Shown here piece by piece: positions 1 to 4,610 of a stretch of DNA of 6,771 nt. The position numbers and the translations under genes are program-made. This DNA is from JABHCC01 sp964444375 (lineage in GTDB: Bacteria; Bacteroidota; Bacteroidia; Bacteroidales; UBA12481), in the NCBI GenBank assembly GCA_964444375.1, contig CAYUGX010000271.1, positions 1 to 6,771 on the forward strand, in the 5' to 3' direction. How positions within the stretch are numbered: the stretch's first letter is position 1; each line of letters opens with the position of its first letter. The notes under the pieces were generated by a model. The model worked only from the letters and a program-made list of their open reading frames with translations. It ran no database searches and was not told where the DNA came from.

Positions 1-48
1 AATATGTTTAACTTGGTAAAAAACGGTCAATGCTATTCAGGCATGGAC
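1..48. other. Left edge, no assignable gene
   Basis: No supported gene is visible here. Forward frame 1 is open from the window edge to a TGA at 67-69 and could be the tail of a gene entering from the left, but the peptide is only about 22 residues, matches nothing I recognise, and its end lies in the heptamer repeat. No GC-rich hairpin followed by a T-run was found that could terminate the minus-strand gene ending at 49. Confidence 0.4.
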
Positions 49-1077
49 TCACTGATAACTGTTCACTGATAACTGTTCACTTGTTCTGTATTCGTAGGGC
101 AACATCCGCCCTACCCTTTCCTTACCAGTTCGACCCGACCAATAATTGCTCAACGGATCGAAAAAGCCTTCTTTTGAAATGAGCAAACTGTCATGCTTGA
201 TATACAAATAACTGGCTGAAAAGGTCATGAGATTTCCCTTGTCAGGATAATAGTAGTATTCTAATGCTCCGCGGTGTTTGATAACAGCAACATGGTCGTC
301 GATCACTTCAATAAGACTATCGTTTTCAAGCGCTCTGCCCGTACTGTCGCACATTAAAAAACCTTCTTCTGAAGCATTACCGGCATACAAAGCTCTGACG
401 AAATGCATTCTTGATCCTTTGAATGCTTTCTCTCGTCGTTTCTGCGCTCGTTTATCCTGACGCTTCTGTTTGAATACATCGGCTATAAAATAGTGACTTC
501 CCTGGTAATGTACGCCCCAATCGGTTTTAGCAAATGAATCGAGATGATAAACCAATGTATAACCTAAAGCAGCATTGTGAATGACAATTGGCTTATTCGC
601 ATAAACTTCAAATACAGAATCATTCTGGTCAGTATAAAACTCAATGACTTCAGGATTCAGAATCTTACATTTACGGGCATTGTAATCATTCCCAAGAAAC
701 TCCTTTTCAAAATAGCGCATATTTCGCTTTCGGTTTCTTAGGGCCTTACTGCGGTCATAAACCACATGAATCTCTTCAATCGAATAGGTCTTGGGCTCCA
801 ACTTCACCTGGAAATGTTCATCTGTTGGATACTCCCAAACGTTGGCTGAATAGTATCCCAAAACACTCACCACAATCGTATGTCCGGGGTGCAGACTCCC
901 ATCTAACTCAAAAATACCTAAACTGTCGGTCTGGGTGCCTTTGAAAGTTCCAGAAAAATAGACATTGGCTGCGTTAACAGCTTGTTCACTATTGTTGTCA
1001 ATGACCTTACCGCGAATGATTTGACCATAACTGCCTGCGGAAAGACAAGCAATAAAAATGATCAATACGAATCTCAT
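49..1077 (-). CDS. Exported carboxypeptidase-like regulatory domain protein
   Basis: Encodes 342 residues if started at the ATG complementing 1075-1077. That start gives a clean signal peptide (MRFVLIIFIACLSAGSYG, then Q19). An in-frame ATG 15 codons upstream (1120-1122) would put a poorly fitting extension before it. Residues about 20-95 form a CarboxypepD_reg-like beta-sandwich (IIRGKVIDNN, then DSLGIFELDG), a module common at the N-terminus of Bacteroidota surface proteins. The rest matches a recurrent Bacteroidota family of unknown function: FLGNDYNARKCKILNPE (127-143), ALGYTLVYHLDSF (170-182), a very basic stretch (203-217) leading to AFKGSRMHF, and a C-terminal ERVGRMLPYEY. The last ~11 residues are encoded by the heptamer repeat and look like an added tail. 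No lipobox or sorting domain is seen, so a periplasmic or outer-membrane-associated location is inferred. It is divergent from the next gene. No catalytic residues are recognised; the domain name does not imply peptidase activity. Confidence 0.85.
   Translation of the reverse strand: MRFVLIIFIACLSAGSYGQIIRGKVIDNNSEQAVNAANVYFSGTFKGTQTDSLGIFELDGSLHPGHTIVVSVLGYYSANVWEYPTDEHFQVKLEPKTYSIEEIHVVYDRSKALRNRKRNMRYFEKEFLGNDYNARKCKILNPEVIEFYTDQNDSVFEVYANKPIVIHNAALGYTLVYHLDSFAKTDWGVHYQGSHYFIADVFKQKRQDKRAQKRREKAFKGSRMHFVRALYAGNASEEGFLMCDSTGRALENDSLIEVIDDHVAVIKHRGALEYYYYPDKGNLMTFSASYLYIKHDSLLISKEGFFDPLSNYWSGRTGKERVGRMLPYEYRTSEQLSVNSYQ
51..85. repeat. Heptamer tandem repeat at the 3' end of the exported-protein gene
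   Basis: Four perfect 7-bp steps alternate two units: ACTGATA (51-57), ACTGTTC (58-64), ACTGATA (65-71), ACTGTTC (72-78). A decayed fifth unit, ACTTGTT, follows at 79-85. The pattern can also be read as two copies of a 14-bp unit. The array covers the last codons and most of the stop codon of the minus-strand gene, so it is partly coding. Its origin is unknown; short intergenic tandem repeats of this kind can arise by slippage. Confidence 0.85.
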
Positions 1078-1228
1078 GCTGTTTTGAATCGGTGCACTAC
1101 AAACATGCAAAAAGAATACCATATTTAGGTTAGAATTGATGCTTTAGAACAGCAGCCTCATAAAAATCTTGGCCCGGAAATTGTTATTTTTAAATGCCCC
1201 CGTTACGCTACATATCAATAGCTGAATC
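1078..1228. promoter_or_regulatory. Divergent intergenic region between the two exported-protein genes
   Basis: These 151 bp separate two divergently transcribed genes and should contain both promoters. I could not find a convincing TTG / TAnnTTTG pair on either strand. The nearest candidate for the rightward gene is TATTTTTA at 1185-1192, one base from the Bacteroidota -7 consensus, but no TTG lies at the expected distance upstream. Neither start codon has a Shine-Dalgarno sequence, which is normal for this phylum. The regulatory role is inferred from position only. Confidence 0.35.
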
Positions 1229-3529
1229 ATGAAAATTAGTTCATTCGACAATGGGTGTCTCGTGTTATGTTTATTCATCATGTCCTTTTCGACCCTGACG
1301 CAAACTTTGCAAGCCCAAGTAAAGGGATTGCTCTACCTGCATACCGATCGTGAAAGTTATGCACCTGGGGAAGCTGTCAGCCTAAAGTCTTATCTTATTA
1401 ACAGTAATCAACTTCTTCCATCTGATGATAGCCTAAACATTCTTTTGCAGAATCTTCGTGGAGAATGGCTGATTCACCAGACCTACCCCATAACCAATAA
1501 CTCAGCCAAGGGTACGCTCGTGCTACCCGATGACCTGGTTTATGGGGAATACACGCTCAAGGCTTGCACCAATTCCAGTTTAAACTCGGCTAATCCAGAC
1601 ATTTTTAAAACGAAGATTATTATTCGTGATATGCGAATTCCGCCTTTTAGTCTTTCCTTGAAATGTACTGATTCCTTGTATTTCCCAGGTGATCAGGTTC
1701 AAATTCACGTGAGTATCAAGAATCTGAAAGGAAAACCAGTAAAAAACTATCCATTCAGTTTCTCCATTAGCCGCAATGGTATCATTGAACAACTTGAACA
1801 GGCGCAATTCAATGAGCAGGGAGAAGGAAGAATAAACGTTGATATCCCAGCAAATGACCAGTTCACTATCACTTCTGTCACCGTATCTGCCACCGTTCAG
1901 GATGGTTATCACAGCAACAGTATGGTCATTCCAACCTCAGACTGGCCTGTTTTATTGAACATATACCCTGAAGGGGGTAGATTGATTGAAGGAGTCAACA
2001 ATAGAATCGGCCTGTATACAACCAATCCACTCGGACAAGCCATATCCGTGGAAGTAATTCTTTTCGATGATGAAGATCGCCAGGTTGCTTCATTCCATAC
2101 CAATCAGTTTGGTTTGGCGGTTTTTAATCTCCTGCCGGATATAGGCAACCCGCACTACCTCCGCTTGGTAGCCCCTGGCATTCAAGAGAACGAATTCGAT
2201 CTTCCTGAGATTCATGACGAAGGTCTCCATTGCACTTACACGGGTAAAAAAAATGACGAACTTTTGTTCTCATTGAGCCCGGCATACTATGATGAGGTAG
2301 AATTGTCAGTTAAGATAATTGGCGATTATTTAGGTCAAAACGTTTATTCAGAATCAATCCGTGTGGTTGATGATACGCTTGTAAGGATACCTGTAAAATC
2401 GCTACCGGCCGGACTTATCCGATTCAGTTTTTTCAATGATGATATTGAATTATTAGCCCAACGACCCGTTTTTAATTATCAGCCAATTCCCTCTATACCT
2501 ATTGAAGTTGACCTTCCGGATGATCTATTTGCTGACAATGGAACCATTAGGATCCTGCAGGGAGAACAATATCTACGCTTTTATGAAAGCAATTTAAGTC
2601 TCTCAGTGCTTGATGTCAATATGTGTCCGTTCACTGGCATCAATCCCGACATAAGAAGTTATAGCATGCTGGGTAAACTGTCCACAACCATGCCCTTTGA
2701 ACCAAATTATGTGGTTAACAATCCAAATTTTTCAGCTGATCTTTTCGACCCTTTCATTATGGGACAGATACAGCTCACAACTATTGAAAGTCTGCGCATT
2801 GGAAACAATCCGGCAAAGGAATTCAGCGGAACTTTGAATGAAAACAATTTCCTGAAGAATGAACGAATATCAGAACTCCATCAACTCAATTCAATACTAA
2901 GATCCGATCAGTACCTAACAAGGCTGACAGATCATTTTGTTGATCATGACCACTATGTGTCAGCCAACCGGAGCAAACTTCAAAACTGGAATTTTTTCCC
3001 AAGTCCACTCACCAAAGAAGAAATCGCCCAAAACATGCTCGACAGGGGTCTTCCGATCATATCAGTTCTCAGATTTATAAAATCCTATCGAAAGGTGGGT
3101 AATGGGCTCTATTTCAAACCTACCGGATCATTCAATTTCGACACCCCTGCCCTGATCATCATAGATGGCGTAGAACGTGGTTATGACATCGAAGTATTCA
3201 GAGAGCTCAATCCCTACAACATAAAAAAGCTCGAAGTCTTTACCACTGTCAGTGACATGCTCAAATATACAGCTGCTATGGGCGCCTCGGGAATTGTGGT
3301 AGTGACCAGTAAAACAGCCAAAGATTTTCTCCCAGAAGAAAAAGAGATTCCAAATCCTCTTGATAATTACAATCCTACAATTAAGTGGGTAGATCAGATT
3401 GATTGGCTAGGAACACATAGTGCAATCATCAAACTGGATTACCTCAAGCTCAAATCAAATTATCAGATTATTGTACAAGGGGTAAGCAAGGATGGCAAGC
3501 CCATTGGGGGTGTATTTTTGTCCAAATAG
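1229..3529 (+). CDS. Exported MG2-domain protein with C-terminal TonB plug-like domain
   Basis: Encodes 766 residues. A signal peptide (about 1-29, hydrophobic core CLVLCLFIMSF, likely cut after LQA) has no lipobox. The mature N-terminus LYLHTDRESYAPGEAV starts an MG2 (macroglobulin-type) beta-sandwich at about 33-130. Two more MG/Ig-like repeats follow: about 138-235 (YFPGDQVQIHVSI) and about 240-320 (YPEGGRLIEGVNNRIGLYT, then TNQFGLAVFNLLP). A less-defined region runs to about 635. Residues 640-696 resemble the TonB-receptor plug: ALIIIDGVERGYD, LNPYNIKKLEVFTT, GASGIVVVTSKT. A final beta-domain (about 718-766) ends in VQGVSKDGKPIGG. No beta-barrel follows the plug, so this is not a TonB-dependent receptor. 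Such MG2-plus-plug proteins are widespread in Bacteroidota; a cell-envelope role is likely but the function is unknown. The gene stands alone: divergent from its left neighbour and separated by 126 bp from the right one. Confidence 0.85.
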   Translation: MKISSFDNGCLVLCLFIMSFSTLTQTLQAQVKGLLYLHTDRESYAPGEAVSLKSYLINSNQLLPSDDSLNILLQNLRGEWLIHQTYPITNNSAKGTLVLPDDLVYGEYTLKACTNSSLNSANPDIFKTKIIIRDMRIPPFSLSLKCTDSLYFPGDQVQIHVSIKNLKGKPVKNYPFSFSISRNGIIEQLEQAQFNEQGEGRINVDIPANDQFTITSVTVSATVQDGYHSNSMVIPTSDWPVLLNIYPEGGRLIEGVNNRIGLYTTNPLGQAISVEVILFDDEDRQVASFHTNQFGLAVFNLLPDIGNPHYLRLVAPGIQENEFDLPEIHDEGLHCTYTGKKNDELLFSLSPAYYDEVELSVKIIGDYLGQNVYSESIRVVDDTLVRIPVKSLPAGLIRFSFFNDDIELLAQRPVFNYQPIPSIPIEVDLPDDLFADNGTIRILQGEQYLRFYESNLSLSVLDVNMCPFTGINPDIRSYSMLGKLSTTMPFEPNYVVNNPNFSADLFDPFIMGQIQLTTIESLRIGNNPAKEFSGTLNENNFLKNERISELHQLNSILRSDQYLTRLTDHFVDHDHYVSANRSKLQNWNFFPSPLTKEEIAQNMLDRGLPIISVLRFIKSYRKVGNGLYFKPTGSFNFDTPALIIIDGVERGYDIEVFRELNPYNIKKLEVFTTVSDMLKYTAAMGASGIVVVTSKTAKDFLPEEKEIPNPLDNYNPTIKWVDQIDWLGTHSAIIKLDYLKLKSNYQIIVQGVSKDGKPIGGVFLSK

Positions 3530-3543
3530 ACGTACTCTTCACC

Positions 3544-3585
3544 TCACCTCTCGTCCCTGATCATTCGTCTTTCGTCTCTCATTTC
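3544..3585. repeat. Degenerate CT-rich heptamer repeat downstream of the MG2/plug gene
   Basis: Six consecutive 7-bp steps can be read: TCACCTC (3544), TCGTCCC (3551), TGATCAT (3558), TCGTCTT (3565), TCGTCTC (3572), TCATTTC (3579). TCGTC occurs at 3551, 3565 and 3572, so its spacing is a multiple of seven. The units are diverged and pyrimidine-rich. The array begins 14 bp after the stop codon at 3529 and is non-coding. No terminator hairpin was found between 3530 and 3590. Confidence 0.6.
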
Positions 3586-3591
3586 TTGTGT

Positions 3592-3623
3592 TTTTGTGCA
3601 CATTATTTTGTACATTTTGTACA
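3592..3623. promoter_or_regulatory. Candidate operator: three repeated TGTACA-type palindromes
   Basis: TTTTGTACA occurs twice head-to-tail (3606-3614 and 3615-3623). A variant, TTTTGTGCA, lies at 3592-3600, where it forms the 8-bp palindrome TGTGCACA (3595-3602). Each copy contains a 6-bp palindrome (TGTACA, or TGTGCA extended to TGTGCACA). The two perfect copies are 9 bp apart and overlap the likely -33 region of the promoter for the HTH gene. Small Cro/C1 regulators often bind palindromic sites over their own promoter, so autoregulation is the natural inference; binding is not shown by sequence. Confidence 0.5.
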
Positions 3624-3638
3624 TTTTTTTTAACTTTA
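3608..3638 (+). promoter_or_regulatory. Probable Bacteroidota-type promoter for the HTH/J-protein genes
   Basis: TTG at 3608-3610 is followed after 20 bp by TAACTTTA at 3631-3638, one mismatch from the Bacteroidota -7 box TAnnTTTG. A second TTG (3617-3619) is too close. The predicted transcript start would fall about 10 bases before the ATG at 3656, giving a very short leader without a Shine-Dalgarno sequence. The spacing fits the phylum's housekeeping sigma factor pattern. Confidence 0.5.
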
Positions 3639-3655
3639 CAGAAACTCTTTGTTTT

Positions 3656-3859
3656 ATGACATTGGTTAACACCATCAGGAGGTTACGATTCGAAAAAGAT
3701 GAAACGACTCAAGCCGAGTTGGCGAATGCGATAGGAGTAACCAGGCAAACGATCTATTTTATTGAAAAAGGAAAGGTTATGCCGTCAGTGATGATCGCTT
3801 TTAAAATTGCCCAATACTTTAATACGACAGTTGATCAGGTATTTTTCGTAAAAAGCTAA
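3656..3859 (+). CDS. Small Cro/C1-type helix-turn-helix transcriptional regulator
   Basis: Encodes 67 residues, essentially one HTH_3 (XRE) domain. The scanning helix is near QAELANAIGV (19-28) and the recognition helix near TRQTIYFIEKGK (29-40); PSVMIAFKIAQYFNTTVDQVF (43-63) completes the five-helix fold. This arrangement is typical of stand-alone YozG-like regulators of about 65-75 residues. The ATG at 3656 is chosen because it gives the normal length. The GTG at 3596 would add 20 hydrophobic residues and start inside the operator repeat, upstream of the predicted promoter box. The stop TAA is immediately followed by the ATG of the next gene, indicating co-transcription and probably coupled translation. 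It probably represses its own promoter through the TGTACA-type sites, and may therefore set expression of the genes downstream. The targets are inferred. Confidence 0.9.
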   Translation: MTLVNTIRRLRFEKDETTQAELANAIGVTRQTIYFIEKGKVMPSVMIAFKIAQYFNTTVDQVFFVKS

Positions 3860-4228
3860 ATGATGAGAACAATTTCACAGGCACCAACCCTAGACAGGCT
3901 AAAAGTAGCATACCGCGATTTAGCCAAATGTTACCACCCAGACCGTGGTGGAACTGCACATCATATGACCGCTTTAAACTTGGCATATGAGGCTAGAAGA
4001 CAAGAATTAGAGCGTTACAAAAAAAAGTTTTCTGACTTGAAGTTTGGTGATACACTATTCATCAATGGCACTGAAGCCACAGTCATCTTAGTGACACAAA
4101 CAAAATTTGTAGCCAGAGCCAAGGGAAGATCCAAACAGGCCTGGTTTGATATTCATACGGGAATCGGCGTTGATTTTCCATTTTATCAAGCTAGCTTTAC
4201 CAGAATATGCAACTCATCAAATAGTTGA
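3860..4228 (+). CDS. J-domain-like (DnaJ-type) protein with unassigned C-terminal domain
   Basis: Encodes 122 residues. Residues 11-50 match helix II, the HPD loop and helix III of a J-domain: LKVAYRDLAKCYHPDRGG with the invariant H26-P27-D28, then a helix around MTALNLAYEARRQEL. The HPD motif is what lets J-proteins stimulate Hsp70 ATPase activity. Only ten residues precede helix II, so the usual helix I is short or missing. A lysine-rich linker (KKKF, 54-57) leads to a beta-rich segment at about 60-115 (FGDTLFINGTEATVIL, FVARAKGRSKQAWFD), possibly a small SH3-like barrel; I cannot assign it to a family. HPD-GG forms with a minimal N-terminus resemble J-like proteins carried by phages and mobile elements. 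The gene abuts the HTH gene (TAAATG) and lies 57 bp before the STAS gene. A second ATG directly follows the first. A role as an Hsp70 co-chaperone is plausible but unproven. Confidence 0.75.
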   Translation: MMRTISQAPTLDRLKVAYRDLAKCYHPDRGGTAHHMTALNLAYEARRQELERYKKKFSDLKFGDTLFINGTEATVILVTQTKFVARAKGRSKQAWFDIHTGIGVDFPFYQASFTRICNSSNS

Positions 4229-4259
4229 TAAAGCACTAATTATTATGGGAATAGTTGAT
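4220..4259. repeat. Pair of 10-bp direct repeats before the chemotaxis genes
   Basis: AATAGTTGAT occurs at 4220-4229 and again at 4250-4259, exactly 30 bp apart. The first copy contains the stop codon of the J-like gene and forms part of a small inverted repeat (ATCAA at 4216-4220, TTGAT at 4225-4229). The second lies 27 bp before the STAS start codon. About three helical turns separate them, so they could be regulator sites, but in AT-rich DNA this may be chance. Confidence 0.4.
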
Positions 4260-4285
4260 TATTATTGATACCTTAAAACAGCTCG

Positions 4286-4600
4286 ATGCAGGTAAATTAT
4301 TCAAATCTTGAAAATGGAGAATTAGAGATTCAAATCTCAGGTGAAATCGGCATTGATCAAATCAAGGAATTGAAAGAGATTTTTAGCTTGAGATTAAATA
4401 ACACCGATAACCTAAAAATTATCGTTTGTGATATTGTCTTCTTTGATTTATCCTTTATACAATTGTTGGTTGTCCTGGCCCGGGAGGCAAATAGGTTAAA
4501 CAAAACGCTACAAATCTCGATGGATATGGATGAAGATAATGAGCGACTTATCAAGCAAATGGGACTAGGAACTGAAGTGCTTACCAGGTTGACTTCATAA
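4286..4600 (+). CDS. STAS-domain protein of the chemotaxis operon
   Basis: Encodes 104 residues, a single STAS domain of the usual length (about 100). The opening beta-strands read GELEIQISGEIGIDQIKEL (11-29). The core strand and loop read LKIIVCDIVFFDLSFIQLL (43-61), followed by the helix VVLAREANRLNKT and a C-terminal helix ending in LIKQMGLG. S56 in DLSFIQLL occupies the position of the phosphorylated serine of SpoIIAA-type anti-sigma factor antagonists, although the flanking residues differ from the classical D-S-S-G. STAS proteins encoded just before cheA are known in several bacterial che clusters; their exact role is unclear, and no anti-sigma kinase is visible here. The stop lies 10 bp before cheA, so the two are co-transcribed. 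The protein is expected to be cytoplasmic. No Shine-Dalgarno site precedes the ATG. Confidence 0.88.
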   Translation: MQVNYSNLENGELEIQISGEIGIDQIKELKEIFSLRLNNTDNLKIIVCDIVFFDLSFIQLLVVLAREANRLNKTLQISMDMDEDNERLIKQMGLGTEVLTRLTS

Positions 4601-4610
4601 CACGGATCGG

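Noticed and set aside
51..85. CRISPR-like array
   Set aside because: The units are 7 bp, directly adjacent and without spacers, and no cas gene is nearby.
1078..1122. Upstream in-frame ATG (1120-1122) as start of the minus-strand exported protein
   Set aside because: It adds 15 residues before a signal peptide that is already complete from 1077, with no ribosome-binding evidence in favour.
1580..2103. Two minus-strand open frames inside the MG2/plug gene
   Set aside because: They have no recognisable protein features and are antisense to a well-supported coding region.
3146..3316. TonB-dependent receptor call for the 766-residue protein
   Set aside because: Only a plug-like segment is present; the protein ends about 70 residues later, leaving no room for a beta-barrel.
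3471..3478. TTGTACAA as an additional operator copy
   Set aside because: It is a single palindrome inside coding sequence more than 110 bp from the cluster, and a chance occurrence is likely.
3596..3655. GTG at 3596 as start of the HTH regulator
   Set aside because: It lies inside the palindromic repeats, upstream of the predicted promoter box, and adds a hydrophobic extension not found in this type of regulator.
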